Positions 35,798 through 45,116 are shown, numbered from the stretch's first letter. The stretch: DNA of 64,000 nucleotides from Hungatella sp. UBA5385 (GCA_002409995.1 DHOR01000055.1:18175-82174), one strand, 5' to 3'. Translations and numbers: made by a program. The notes: generated from the sequence alone by a model not told the origin.

Positions 35798-37981
35798 CTA
35801 CTTTTTCTTTGGCAATTGAACCTGATATATGGTCATGGTCTTCCAGTCGGACATATCAAGAAATCTCACGATTAACACCCCATCATGAATTTCAGCGCCA
35901 ACACTGCAATATTGTTCCACATCAAATACGAATTTATCTATATATTCCTTATGTTTTATATCCTCCCTGCTGCATCTTACAAGAGCAGGTTTCTCACGAG
36001 CTGCGTAATAAAGCATGTCATCATCGGCTATAATCAGACTGCCATCAATATCTCCCAGCTTTTCCACTTCTGTAAAATCGGTTCTCATCCTATAAACAGG
36101 TCTTGGAAATGCATTGTCATTGGTCCAGCCTTCATAATACAGCCAGCCGTTGTCATAGGACAATCCTCTGTATACATTATAAGGAAGATCTGCAGTCCTT
36201 CTGTCAGTTCCGTCATAATTCATGCTGATCAAATTAGGATTTCCCTTAAATTCCGCAAGTTCAGCCTCTGCAGCTGCCGGATAGATAATCTTATCCTCAG
36301 TATAGATAATATTCCAGCTATCCGCCAGACTAAAGAACATCAGCCTGTCAAGAACCTGCTCCTGTCCCTGGGAATACCTTATAAGTTCCAGTCTGTCATA
36401 GGGAAATTGATAGCTCTCAGGTTCTTTTCCATCCACTAGTTCAAACTCCAGGGCAGTTTCCGGTGTTCTGTAAAAATAGGAAAATCCATCTTTTTCAAAC
36501 ATATAGTGTCGCTCAGACAATGAATTTCCTTTATGCAATTTTGCTCTGCCATCACTTTCAAATAAAAACACCTGGGAAGTTTCATCTGTAACCGTATTAT
36601 AGGTAATATAGCTTAAATCCAGAAGTGTACATACCTCTTCACCATTGCCTGCCTGCAAAAAGCCTGTGTTCTGTTTCTGCTGTTCATCTCCAGTCTCTAA
36701 GCTTACAGACCTAAGAATCTCCGGCAGCCTTCCCATCTCTTCAGGCTTAATGTAGTACTGCTGTTTCCATCTTCCATCTGTCAGCATAAAATTAAACAAT
36801 CCAAAATCTCCATGAAAAATAACCTCATTGGAAGAAACGTAATCCAGGGTAATGGATTCTGAAGGCTGATTTACAGACGCTGTTCCTGATACAGCCTGAT
36901 CTGTCAGCCATTTGATATCAGGAGTCCAATGCACATCTGGAGTCCATTGATCTCTATTTCCTTCTCCAGCTTTGCTTGCTACAAATATAGCAGTAGGTCC
37001 ATCTGCTCCGCCAATGATTGTTATATCCTCCCCCTTCCGGTTTGTAATAAGCCCAACAGCAGCTCCAATAAGAGCAATTCCAAGAATCAGTACAAACCAG
37101 AAACCAGGCTTCCGGTAATTTAGAATATTCTTAATTCTGGACTTGGTATGGCTTTCCCCAAAAGCAAGTGGGCAGCTTGTAGTATGCCCTCCTTCTGCTG
37201 CATGAAGCAGTGCCATGGAATAAGAACCTTTTTCACCTTCTCCAAGCCTTCGGATCACTTCCTCATCGCAGGACATCTCCATATCCTGACACATCAATCG
37301 GAAACTTATATGAGCCAACGGATTAAACCAGTGTATCATCACCATAAAAAATCCCAGCAGCTTAACGATATAGTCTTTTCTCTGCTTATGCACCTGCTCA
37401 TGAGTCAGAATGAAGGTTCTCTCTTCTTCCTTAAGCCCTGCAGGCAGATAGATCACAGGTCTGATCAGTCCCAGAAGAAATGCTCCTCCGATCTGATCTG
37501 ATTCATAGACGCCGTCTTCCACCTTTACAGAAGTACCTAGCCTATATTTCAGCCTGATATATCCTGCCATATGGTAAATGAAATAAATAAGCATCCCTGC
37601 CTGCCATATAATAGTGATCAGCACCAGAAAAATCTGAATAGGATTAATCGATGATGCAGGCTCTGCAGGCATGGAAGCTCCCAGAATCTGATTCACAGGT
37701 CTGTCCACCCACACAACACCTGTGTGAATGGAAGGCAGAGCTTCATAGATAATATCCTGAGATAGTGGTTCACCATATACCGGCAGCAGGCTGAAATCAG
37801 AGTAAAAAACAATTGGACAAAGAAATTTAAATATAACAACCAGCCACAAGCCATAGAAAAACAGCTTGGGAATACGCCCTGAGATCAGACGCCCTGCAAT
37901 CAGGCGCAGCGCAATCACAAGCAAAGCTGCACAGCCTGCAGTCACACTCATATTGAGTACTTTAATCATTACTTCCGTCAT
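35798..37981 (-). CDS. BlaR1/MecR1-like M56 membrane metalloprotease sensor
   Basis: The 727-residue protein has about four N-terminal helices and the M56 zinc site FILTHEQVHKQRKD (HExxH) near residue 195, then a helix (FVLILGIALIGAAVGLI near 290). Past it stands DITIIGGADGPTAIFVASK, and a roughly 400-residue extracellular part with DUF5050-like repeats (NLISMNYDGTDRRTADLPYN, GWLYYEGWTND). No penicillin-binding sensor domain is seen, so beta-lactam is probably not the signal. I start at 37981 behind GGAGGAG. It overlaps the blaI stop, and BlaR1 proteins cleave BlaI when they sense their ligand. Confidence 0.85.
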   Translation of the reverse strand: MTEVMIKVLNMSVTAGCAALLVIALRLIAGRLISGRIPKLFFYGLWLVVIFKFLCPIVFYSDFSLLPVYGEPLSQDIIYEALPSIHTGVVWVDRPVNQILGASMPAEPASSINPIQIFLVLITIIWQAGMLIYFIYHMAGYIRLKYRLGTSVKVEDGVYESDQIGGAFLLGLIRPVIYLPAGLKEEERTFILTHEQVHKQRKDYIVKLLGFFMVMIHWFNPLAHISFRLMCQDMEMSCDEEVIRRLGEGEKGSYSMALLHAAEGGHTTSCPLAFGESHTKSRIKNILNYRKPGFWFVLILGIALIGAAVGLITNRKGEDITIIGGADGPTAIFVASKAGEGNRDQWTPDVHWTPDIKWLTDQAVSGTASVNQPSESITLDYVSSNEVIFHGDFGLFNFMLTDGRWKQQYYIKPEEMGRLPEILRSVSLETGDEQQKQNTGFLQAGNGEEVCTLLDLSYITYNTVTDETSQVFLFESDGRAKLHKGNSLSERHYMFEKDGFSYFYRTPETALEFELVDGKEPESYQFPYDRLELIRYSQGQEQVLDRLMFFSLADSWNIIYTEDKIIYPAAAEAELAEFKGNPNLISMNYDGTDRRTADLPYNVYRGLSYDNGWLYYEGWTNDNAFPRPVYRMRTDFTEVEKLGDIDGSLIIADDDMLYYAAREKPALVRCSREDIKHKEYIDKFVFDVEQYCSVGAEIHDGVLIVRFLDMSDWKTMTIYQVQLPKKK

Positions 37982-38345
37982 TCTGCTCCTCCACCGCCTT
38001 TTCAATCATCGCTCTGATCTCATCAGCCTCTTTGCCTGACAGTTTCCTATCTTTTAAAAATGCAGTTACAAAAGCTGGAAGTGAACCTCCGAAGCTCTTA
38101 TCCACAATGGACTCACTTTCATATCGCTGAACCTCTTCTCTTGATACAAGAGCTGTGACCACTGCAGATTCATTTTTAACAAATCCCCGCTCTGCCATCT
38201 TTTTTAATACTGTATAGCTAGTAGATTTCTTCCAGCCCAGCCGGCTGAAACAGGCTTTGGACAGTTCTGTGGAATTCACAGGCTCCATCTCCCATACAAG
38301 ATTCATAAAACGGTACTCTCCGTCAAATAAACGTTTATCTTCCAT
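37962..38345 (-). CDS. BlaI/MecI/CopY family repressor
   Basis: The 127-residue winged-helix repressor shows FDGEYRFMNLVWEMEPVNST, LGWKKSTSYTVLKKMAERGF (recognition helix and wing) and the dimerisation tail DKSFGGSLPAFVTAFLKDRK. It lies just before its sensor protease and overlaps it, the usual BlaI-BlaR1 layout. Its own promoter (38393-38421) carries a fitting inverted repeat, so it is likely autoregulated. A related operator pair at 50043-50121 suggests a second target. Confidence 0.9.
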   Translation of the reverse strand: MEDKRLFDGEYRFMNLVWEMEPVNSTELSKACFSRLGWKKSTSYTVLKKMAERGFVKNESAVVTALVSREEVQRYESESIVDKSFGGSLPAFVTAFLKDRKLSGKEADEIRAMIEKAVEEQNDGSND

Positions 38346-38392
38346 GACAGCCTCCTAACAGGTCTATTTTGGTAGTCCTTTTCTTTATGCTG

Positions 38393-38421
38393 AGTCTATC
38401 ACAGTAGACCTTAGGTGTCAA
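38393..38421 (-). promoter_or_regulatory. blaI promoter and operator
   Basis: Minus-strand -35 TTGACA (38416-38421), 17-bp spacer, -10 TAGACT (38393-38398). GTCTA-CTGTGA-TAGAC forms an inverted repeat at 38394-38409 covering the -10. A weaker GGACTA-N6-TAGACC site follows near 38361-38378. BlaI-type operators have this form. Confidence 0.7.
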
Positions 38422-38481
38422 TACAGAATTATAAAGCAGAATTCTTAATCTTACGCCTTATAAGCACTAGATACCAGAATA

Positions 38482-38518
38482 AGCCTTAGAAACAGGTACT
38501 AACACCATTTCTAAGGCT
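38482..38518 (-). terminator. Hairpin after the fibre operon
   Basis: AGCCTTAGAAA (38482-38492) and TTTCTAAGGCT (38508-38518) pair perfectly over 11 bp, 17 bp past the sortase stop. There is no good U tract, so it may protect the transcript end or work as a weak terminator. Confidence 0.5.
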
Positions 38519-38535
38519 CATCAGGACGCATTGTT

Positions 38536-39207
38536 TTAGCTCACCTGATTCTCACCAGGCAAAGCAGTTATAGAATCATCTGTACGGTTGCAAAACACAG
38601 TTACTCGCATTTTTCCACCATAGGTACAAGTATAGAGCACCAAATCATAGCCACTGTTTTGAACAGCCTCCACCTCGGTGGAAGCCAGTGTATCCACCAG
38701 AGCCACCTCATAAGTGGCTTCAATGCTGTCCATATCAGTAAAAACTACAATATCACCGGCCTCAAGCTGAGACAAGCGTCCGAAGTGATTCTTATAATTG
38801 TGGGCGGCAATGACCAGATCATCTGTCCTGGAGGAACCAAATTGACGGCAAGGAGCAATTTTCAGTCTGTCGTAATCCCAATCTGACATGACCGGCAGTT
38901 CCAGTTGTAAGCCAGGGATGGCGATGTAGCCCACATAACCGTAGCCATCTATTTCTATAACCGGCATATCTGTTACAATGCTCTCCACTGGCTCTGTCGG
39001 CTCTGTCGGCTTAGCATCTTCCTGTTTAGAATATCCGGTGTTCTCTTTCTCTTTAATAATGGTCTGCATATTGATGAGCAGATTCTCGGCCTCCTGCCCG
39101 GCTCGCGCATCCTCATACCGGTTGTAAAGAAAAAGGGAAAGCGCTGAGAGTATCAGCACTGTCCCTGCAATCACGAAGACAATGCCCACCTTTTTAGGCA
39201 TGGTCAT
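38536..39207 (-). CDS. Sortase (transpeptidase) of the fibre operon
   Basis: The 223-residue protein has one N-terminal membrane anchor (VGIVFVIAGTVLILSALSLF), a linker with PTEPTEP, and the sortase fold: YIAIPGLQLELPVM, catalytic His in VIAAHNYKNHFGRL, catalytic Cys in DLVLYTCTYGGKMRVTVFCN with Arg after it. It would join proteins carrying a sortase signal to peptidoglycan or to each other. The class cannot be fixed by eye; it is not a class A housekeeping type by context. It overlaps the end of the preceding gene, which encodes its likely substrate (LIQTG). Confidence 0.88.
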   Translation of the reverse strand: MTMPKKVGIVFVIAGTVLILSALSLFLYNRYEDARAGQEAENLLINMQTIIKEKENTGYSKQEDAKPTEPTEPVESIVTDMPVIEIDGYGYVGYIAIPGLQLELPVMSDWDYDRLKIAPCRQFGSSRTDDLVIAAHNYKNHFGRLSQLEAGDIVVFTDMDSIEATYEVALVDTLASTEVEAVQNSGYDLVLYTCTYGGKMRVTVFCNRTDDSITALPGENQVS

Positions 39208-40315
39208 TTCTCTTCTTCAAAACCATAATCAATCCGTAAATAATGAGCACAAGGCCGAGACCGCCCATCACCAGGATTGGCCAGCTAAGCTGACCTGTTT
39301 GAATCAAAAACGCCATGTTGGTGACTGTAGCAACGCCATCAGTATTGGAATTTTCATCGATCTTCTTTACATCGGACAAATTAAGAGGGTAAACCAGATC
39401 GGAAGAATCAGATGAACCTGGGTGTAGACTCTTCTCCGTATTGGTAATGGTCGTTGTGTTTCCTGCTATGGAATAAATGGCTTCATAACCGCCCGGAATA
39501 TTGACTTCCACAACGCTCCAGGTGAAGTGATCATTAAGCTTATTCCAGGTATAGTTCCACTGGTTTCCTTGATTCAATTCAATTTTTTTATGAAACTTAC
39601 CATCACGCAGCAGGTGCACGGTGACGCTGTCCGGGCGGCCAATGCCGTCGTCCACCCAAACCTTGTTGACAGTCAGCATGGTATGGTCATCAGAGGGAGA
39701 TGGAGGTGTGGAATTGTCAAAGCCCTCTATTACAAAGACCCAATCCACCTCGCCAATGCGGCCGCTGTATTTGTTATCTAACTCAACGGGAACGTTCAGT
39801 TCTACAGACAGCTTGACAGTATCACCTTTGCTGAGCTTACTTAGGTAAACATTATCCGTTAGTCCTTTTACTTGGTCAGGGGACTCCTCATAGATGAGAG
39901 TTTCCCCTTTCCAGACTTTCATGGACAACTGGGAAAGGAAATCGTGCATATAATCCAGCTCAGAGACATCCTGCCTGCGCTGGTCGGCCCTAAGCTTAGT
40001 AAGCACTTTATCACTGATGGGATTGCCAGCTCCATCGTGGACTATTGCACGCAGATAGACCTTGATGTAGTCATAGTCATTAGTCTTATTCTGAATGGTA
40101 ATCTCCTCGGTGCGAACATCACCGGGCATAACACCCTTTAAGTTGTTAAATAAATCGCTGTCCGAATAGATACTGCCTGGTTGAAAGACAGTCAGCTTGC
40201 CAGCCTCATAGGTAACAGTTGAGTCTGTGGCTAAGGCTGTGAACGGCAGGCTAATAATAAGGAGATGAGCCAGCAGGAGGGAAATGCTATTTTTTACTAT
40301 ATTCTTAAACTTCAT
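39194..40315 (-). CDS. Cell-wall-anchored CnaB protein with TasA-like N-terminal domain
   Basis: The 373-residue protein has a signal peptide (residues 1-30, ending FTALATD), a domain of about 160 residues that echoes the TasA-like proteins of this operon (GVMPGDVRTEEITIQNKTND), a CnaB domain (LTVNKVWVDDGIGRPDSVTV to TTITNTEKS), and a sorting signal: LIQTG, then hydrophobic WPILVMGGLGLVLIIYGLIM and KKRNDHA. LIQTG differs from LPxTG in its second residue. It is the only protein of the operon with a sorting signal, so it may be the anchor that fastens fibres to the wall. AGGAGGT precedes the ATG. Confidence 0.85.
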   Translation of the reverse strand: MKFKNIVKNSISLLLAHLLIISLPFTALATDSTVTYEAGKLTVFQPGSIYSDSDLFNNLKGVMPGDVRTEEITIQNKTNDYDYIKVYLRAIVHDGAGNPISDKVLTKLRADQRRQDVSELDYMHDFLSQLSMKVWKGETLIYEESPDQVKGLTDNVYLSKLSKGDTVKLSVELNVPVELDNKYSGRIGEVDWVFVIEGFDNSTPPSPSDDHTMLTVNKVWVDDGIGRPDSVTVHLLRDGKFHKKIELNQGNQWNYTWNKLNDHFTWSVVEVNIPGGYEAIYSIAGNTTTITNTEKSLHPGSSDSSDLVYPLNLSDVKKIDENSNTDGVATVTNMAFLIQTGQLSWPILVMGGLGLVLIIYGLIMVLKKRNDHA

Positions 40316-40923
40316 TTTCCTGCACCTCCTTGGCTGGTGTAGGGTTCAACGCTGTCCTCAGAAATGCTGACACCCCAGGAGTTACCGACTGCCTCAGCTG
40401 GAGCGCTCTGGATGGCTTCCGCCATCACCTCGATAACTTGCTTGCCGCCGTCAGCATCGTTGTAGGAACCAAGCAGCTCGATATTGTCGATATTGTTGAT
40501 AAGGGTGGTGTCAGGCCGCTCACCTGGCTGAACCGGCAGAGTATAGTAGTAATAACCTTCATACTCAATCCAATTCGTACCAGGGGAAAAGTAGGGAATC
40601 TCTGCTGTACCGCCAATATGCTGGCCCTCGTCATTGACACGGTATGTTACTAGGTTTACTCGGATGTAGGCATCTGTATCACCAGTATTAATCACATTCA
40701 CATTGCTCTTAGTAGTTCCATCAAATTTTTCCTCCACTTCACAGTCTACTATGGAAGGGGTAAACTTGTTTTCCACCGGTCCAGAACTAGTGGTCAGATA
40801 AGCAAAGGTACCGCCCACTGCAGCAGTGAACAGCAGCAGGAGGGAAAGGAGCAATGTTACGGTCTTACTGATTTTCTTGTTCTTGCGCTGAAAATGTATT
40901 GGTTCATATTTTCCGTTATACAT
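40312..40923 (-). CDS. TasA/camelysin-like fibre protein (fifth paralogue)
   Basis: The 203-residue protein has a basic, extended N-terminus (KNKKISKTVTLLLSLLL) and a SipW-type cleavage region, GGTFAYLTTSSGPVENKF, the hallmark of TasA/camelysin substrates. Then follow NVINTGDTDAYIRVNLVTYR and EGYYYYTLPVQPGE, beta-rich as in the other paralogues. It is the paralogue placed after the VWA gene, away from the four others. AGGAGGGG precedes the ATG, and its stop overlaps the anchor gene. Confidence 0.8.
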   Translation of the reverse strand: MYNGKYEPIHFQRKNKKISKTVTLLLSLLLLFTAAVGGTFAYLTTSSGPVENKFTPSIVDCEVEEKFDGTTKSNVNVINTGDTDAYIRVNLVTYRVNDEGQHIGGTAEIPYFSPGTNWIEYEGYYYYTLPVQPGERPDTTLINNIDNIELLGSYNDADGGKQVIEVMAEAIQSAPAEAVGNSWGVSISEDSVEPYTSQGGAGK

Positions 40924-40941
40924 ATAATATCCCCTCCTTTC

Positions 40942-43869
40942 TTAATTTGTGATACCATAGATGTTCTTTATGACTTGGCTGAAACCGTTGAGCCAATGGT
41001 GTTTTTGCTTAGTATTGCTACAGATTATCTTTCCCGTTTCTTGCTCAGCGGTCAGGATTACTTTCTCGTCATCACTGGCCTCGTAACGCCAACTCCAGCC
41101 CTCATCTTCTTTAATTGTGTAAGTGCCTACAGGCAGCTCACAAATGGTCTTACTGCCTTTACCTACGATGGTCACTTGGGAATATTTTTTATCATCGTGA
41201 TAGAGGTCAAACACATAGGGCTCATCATCAACTTCACCTTCCTTTGTGATTGTCAGTTGGCAGGTCTTGACATGGAGCAGGAAGGCTGAATCGCCATTTA
41301 ACGTTGTTTCATTCCAACTGCACCCACCCTCGCAGGCTTCGTGGAGAAATGTAGTCTTATCGCTTACATCTTTATTGTCGATACTTACGGTCACAGCCAC
41401 ACCTACGTCCTGCTTAGTATTGATCTTGCCCTCAGACACCTTGTCAGTGTCAGGGGTGTAGGTCACGGTCAGCTTATTATTAGGAGCTTCGCCTATCATC
41501 TTCTCAGGATTAGCCTCGATCCCGTCATGTTTCCAATTTATGGTAGTCAGGTTTTCAGCAAGCTTACTGGCGTCGGGAATATCATCGCCGTAGAAAACCT
41601 CGCTATCCTTGAAGGTTAATTCTGGTTTGTATACATTGATATTTCCTTCAGCTTCACTAGTTTGCCCTGTGGTTGTATCTTTTGGAGAAACCTTGACAGA
41701 AACCGTATAATTTTGATCATCGGTCAAGCCAACCAGACGGTCAACAACAACATAACCGTCTTTATCCTTGATCTCTACTGTAATATCCACATATTCTGTC
41801 TGCCAGGGTTCTAGATTGTAGTTTTTGTCAGATTCGGCTAGATTAAGAACTTCACCTCCCATCTTGGCAGTCGCCCCCTCGGTGAGTTGGGCTAGAGTCA
41901 CATCGTTTAGCAGGTAGATATCCTTGTCTGGAGCCGTCACGGTCACTTCCTTGATGGGAACGTCAACACGAGGCTGCTCAAAGGTCAGGATGGGGGTTTG
42001 GGTATCGTTATTCTCATAGACACCTGCACTGGTGTTAGTGGGGACATTGCTACCACCAAGAAAACCAGGCTTAGGCTTAACCTTGATGGAAATGACCAGC
42101 TTATTTCCGCGATAGGTAACGTTTCCATTCGTATCTGTAACTGTTCCTACATAGTTTTTGGCAAAGTCAAAGCCAGTTACATTGACCTTTTCACATTCCT
42201 CCACAGTGTCCACAGTGGCTGTTGCTCCCAATAATTCATTGTCATTGAGTTTCCATTGTTTATCGCCCGTATAGCTGTAGGTCTCCAGAGTGATGTTACT
42301 TATATCGGCATCATCATCTGCCAAGGTGAAGTATGGGGAGATAATGTCTTTGATAGCAGTGTCTTCGCTCAAAAGGGTGGAGGAACCACCAGTCTCAATG
42401 TTATCGGAGATTTTATAGAAGATATCATTTAGGGTAGCAGAGTCCGCAGCAGAGAGATAGTAGCTGGGGTCATGGACTTCGCCTTCGTTGGAAGAAACTT
42501 TTTGCATGAACCAGTTGCATTTTTCTTCCAAATTATCACTATCTTGATCACCTGGACTTGTGGCATCGGCACCGTTGAAAATACCGACAGAGTACACCGT
42601 TGCACCATTTTCTTTAATAGCATCAGCATTGTTGATGGCATCTTTTGCAACATCGTCATTAAAATCACTGGAGCTTGTCGGTGCACCATCGGTGAATAGA
42701 ATTACCACGCGGTTACGTTTCTCGCCGGCAGGGATAGGGTTAGCGTTCAGGATGCTGTTTGCCATATCCATACCTAAATCTGTCCGGGTGGCACCATACG
42801 CATCCAGTGCATTGATGGCTTTTTGAACCATGGTCTGGCCGGGCTCGGTGCTCATATCCTGAAGCACCTGAATTAAATGCTCTGGTTGAATGCTCTCATA
42901 CTTCACGCCAACAGAACCACTATTCTTTCCGTTGATGGATAACAGTTCCGTATTATCACGATAACCATTCTCGCTTGCAAAGCCCACGACAGCAACCCGG
43001 TGTTTTACATCATCCCTCGTTTCCAGCAGACCATCCACACCTGCAGCCTTTTTGTTAACGCTGTTGGAAAAGTTGGTGACAGCGGTTTTTAAAGCATCTC
43101 GTTTTGTTTCATTATAATTATATTTTTGATAAAGTATAAAGTCAGGCCGGGTCTCCGCACCGACAGAGGTGCCGATGGTCTGGATATCCCCATTCATATC
43201 GGAGTAGGTGTAGATGTATTCATCCGTACTTAGTATATAATAGTGATTGAAATTTGGGATTTTGTCTCTACCGCTGCTCTCCTCTATGGGAGTTCCATCT
43301 GGGAGACTATAAATATATTTCCACCCATACCATTCTTCCTTTACATTCACTTTTAGATACTTACCTCCTACCAACGCATAGATCTTGTCACGATTAGTGT
43401 AATAGTTGTTGTTTTCCCAATCTTCCGGAGCTTTATTGTAAATTGGCTCGACTGCCTGATACTTTACGAAAACCTTGGCATAGGTGCCATCACCGATGTG
43501 ATAGTATAAATTCGGATATCTGGCTCCGTTATGTCGGAGATTATAGAAATCACTGTTATCTCGATTGGTATATTCCCTGAAAGCATCAGAAGTAAATTTT
43601 TCATCCATAGAACCAGACTGATCTAGTACAAGGATAATATCCGTAGGCACTTCTTCTGTCACCTCTGTAATAACCTTATCGCCAGTGGCATAGGCTTCCA
43701 GCTGGATTGTATAGGTGCCGTCATCGTTTGGTTTAGCTGTTTTATTGATAACCATGCCACTCTTGTTGTCATTTTCTCCAGCCACCGCAAAGGCCGTTGT
43801 AACTGGTGTCATTGTGGTAGAGAAAATTGACAGACTCAGCAGCAGGGCTATGAGTTTTCTCTTCTTCAT
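40942..43869 (-). CDS. Large VWA-domain surface adhesin
   Basis: The 975-residue protein has a signal peptide, then a von Willebrand A domain with a complete MIDAS: DIILVLDQSGSMDEKF at about residue 78, GATRTDLGMDMAN at about 355, and VILFTDGAPTSS at about 385. A large insertion with Tyr-rich sequence lies between. The rest holds beta-sandwich repeats and a final CnaB/SpaA-like domain (LTITKEGEVDDEPYVFDLYH, LPVGTYTIKEDEGW). No LPxTG is seen; the end is HHWLNGFSQVIKNIYGITN. It is a likely adhesive tip or matrix protein of the fibre. Confidence 0.85.
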   Translation of the reverse strand: MKKRKLIALLLSLSIFSTTMTPVTTAFAVAGENDNKSGMVINKTAKPNDDGTYTIQLEAYATGDKVITEVTEEVPTDIILVLDQSGSMDEKFTSDAFREYTNRDNSDFYNLRHNGARYPNLYYHIGDGTYAKVFVKYQAVEPIYNKAPEDWENNNYYTNRDKIYALVGGKYLKVNVKEEWYGWKYIYSLPDGTPIEESSGRDKIPNFNHYYILSTDEYIYTYSDMNGDIQTIGTSVGAETRPDFILYQKYNYNETKRDALKTAVTNFSNSVNKKAAGVDGLLETRDDVKHRVAVVGFASENGYRDNTELLSINGKNSGSVGVKYESIQPEHLIQVLQDMSTEPGQTMVQKAINALDAYGATRTDLGMDMANSILNANPIPAGEKRNRVVILFTDGAPTSSSDFNDDVAKDAINNADAIKENGATVYSVGIFNGADATSPGDQDSDNLEEKCNWFMQKVSSNEGEVHDPSYYLSAADSATLNDIFYKISDNIETGGSSTLLSEDTAIKDIISPYFTLADDDADISNITLETYSYTGDKQWKLNDNELLGATATVDTVEECEKVNVTGFDFAKNYVGTVTDTNGNVTYRGNKLVISIKVKPKPGFLGGSNVPTNTSAGVYENNDTQTPILTFEQPRVDVPIKEVTVTAPDKDIYLLNDVTLAQLTEGATAKMGGEVLNLAESDKNYNLEPWQTEYVDITVEIKDKDGYVVVDRLVGLTDDQNYTVSVKVSPKDTTTGQTSEAEGNINVYKPELTFKDSEVFYGDDIPDASKLAENLTTINWKHDGIEANPEKMIGEAPNNKLTVTYTPDTDKVSEGKINTKQDVGVAVTVSIDNKDVSDKTTFLHEACEGGCSWNETTLNGDSAFLLHVKTCQLTITKEGEVDDEPYVFDLYHDDKKYSQVTIVGKGSKTICELPVGTYTIKEDEGWSWRYEASDDEKVILTAEQETGKIICSNTKQKHHWLNGFSQVIKNIYGITN

Positions 43870-43880
43870 CCTAGTCTCCT

Positions 43881-44537
43881 TTACTTAGCTCTGCCCACGA
43901 CAGGACTTCCAAAGGGAGCTACATTGGAAAAGGACACTGTAGGATACATAATCTCGCTTATAACAGACTCGTTGTCCGACACTTCTATCATAATAGCAAG
44001 CAGCCGTTCCTTTTCAAGGAAATCAATATGTTCTTTAATTCCCATATTTTCTTCATCGGTTAAGGCTACAAATTCTTCTTCAATAGTTTCCTCTAAAACC
44101 ATGTCGAACTCCTCCAAAGAAGTGCAGGCCATCAGCCGTTCATAGAGGCCCAGTTTATGGCAGGGACACTGGCAGCCCTCACCGGTACACCCCTCAAGGC
44201 ATGTATCTATGTGGTCAGGTTTCTTTGCATTAGACGGAGTCCCAATACTCTCGTTGTCTGCTACCGAATCCGCATCAGACGGAGTCCCTATATTCTCGAC
44301 ACCTGCTCCTAAATTCGCATCAGATGGAGTCCCTATATTCTCCCTGGTTGTTAAAGCGGTATTTTCATCAACCAGCAAAGATTCATTGGAATTTCGTTCA
44401 TTTTCATTCGCTGTGCCAATTGAGAAGTCTCCGCCTTTACTTTCAGAATCCATAGAGATCGCCAGCGTAGCCGGCAAAGCTACACCGAGTACAAAGGCAA
44501 GGCTTAACAGCAAACCTAGCACTTTCTTGTTCTTCAT
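43881..44537 (-). CDS. Exported Cys-rich protein with IGTPSDA repeats
   Basis: I do not recognise this family. The 218-residue protein has a signal peptide (KVLGLLLSLAFVLGVALPAT), a Glu/Asn/Ser-rich part, three short repeats (ENIGTPSDAN, ENIGTPSDAD, ESIGTPSNAK at about residues 67-105, seen as DNA repeats at 44226-44350), a Cys cluster DTCLEGCTGEGCQCPCHKL at about 111-129, and a helical acidic C-terminal part. There are no membrane anchors or sorting signal. It lies between the TasA-like genes and the VWA gene and is probably a secreted fibre accessory. Confidence 0.7.
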   Translation of the reverse strand: MKNKKVLGLLLSLAFVLGVALPATLAISMDSESKGGDFSIGTANENERNSNESLLVDENTALTTRENIGTPSDANLGAGVENIGTPSDADSVADNESIGTPSNAKKPDHIDTCLEGCTGEGCQCPCHKLGLYERLMACTSLEEFDMVLEETIEEEFVALTDEENMGIKEHIDFLEKERLLAIMIEVSDNESVISEIMYPTVSFSNVAPFGSPVVGRAK

Positions 44538-44549
44538 CTTGCTACCTCC

Positions 44550-45116
44550 TTACACCTCCGGCCAGCCCTTGGCATCCTTAACGTCATCGCCGTTGTTAGC
44601 CACCTGCACCGCATAGGCTATTACATCTACTGAAGCTGTGCTGTTCTGGTAGATATTACCCATGCTGACATCAAAGCTGACCGAAGCAAATAACGGTTCC
44701 GTGACATAATCAGGTTTAAGAGCAGCCTTATAATAATAAAAACCGTCATCGCCAAGCATCCAATAAGTCTCATTAAAATCCATCTTTATCAGATCTGAGT
44801 TTGGTTCGCCCTCCACACCTTCAGGCAGAAGTATTTCCTTCTCCACTTTGACACGGATATAAGCAGCATTAGATCCGGAGTTTTTCACCTCTACAATCTT
44901 CGTTTCTTGGTTTCCGGGCATCACACCACTGACTCCGTTTTCAGGAAAGGGCGTGGTTTTGACTTCATCGGCCCATTCTAATAATTCAATATCGATGTCG
45001 CCCGACGTGATAACATTGTGGGCGGTATCTTCTGTCGTAAAATATGCCAGAGTCCCATAAGCCAATATGGACAGGCACATTACGATTGCAGCTGCCGCAA
45101 GCAGTTTTCGTTTCAT
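44550..45116 (-). CDS. TasA/camelysin-like fibre protein (fourth paralogue)
   Basis: The 188-residue protein has a SipW-type signal peptide, KRKLLAAAAIVMCLSILAYG, then TLAYFTTEDTAHNVITSGDI, and a beta-rich body with GVSGVMPGNQETKIVEVKNSG and SNAAYIRVKVEKEIL. I place the start at 45116, where AGAGGTGA gives good spacing; a GTG at 45125 overlaps that site. It resembles the CnaB anchor in its VMPG(N/D)xxT segment. Neighbours on both sides are in the same direction, 12 bp and 144 bp away. Confidence 0.82.
   Translation of the reverse strand: MKRKLLAAAAIVMCLSILAYGTLAYFTTEDTAHNVITSGDIDIELLEWADEVKTTPFPENGVSGVMPGNQETKIVEVKNSGSNAAYIRVKVEKEILLPEGVEGEPNSDLIKMDFNETYWMLGDDGFYYYKAALKPDYVTEPLFASVSFDVSMGNIYQNSTASVDVIAYAVQVANNGDDVKDAKGWPEV

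Noticed and set aside
44226..44350. CRISPR-like repeats
   Set aside because: Only three imperfect units, coding in frame for IGTPSDA repeats, without spacers of constant length or cas genes.
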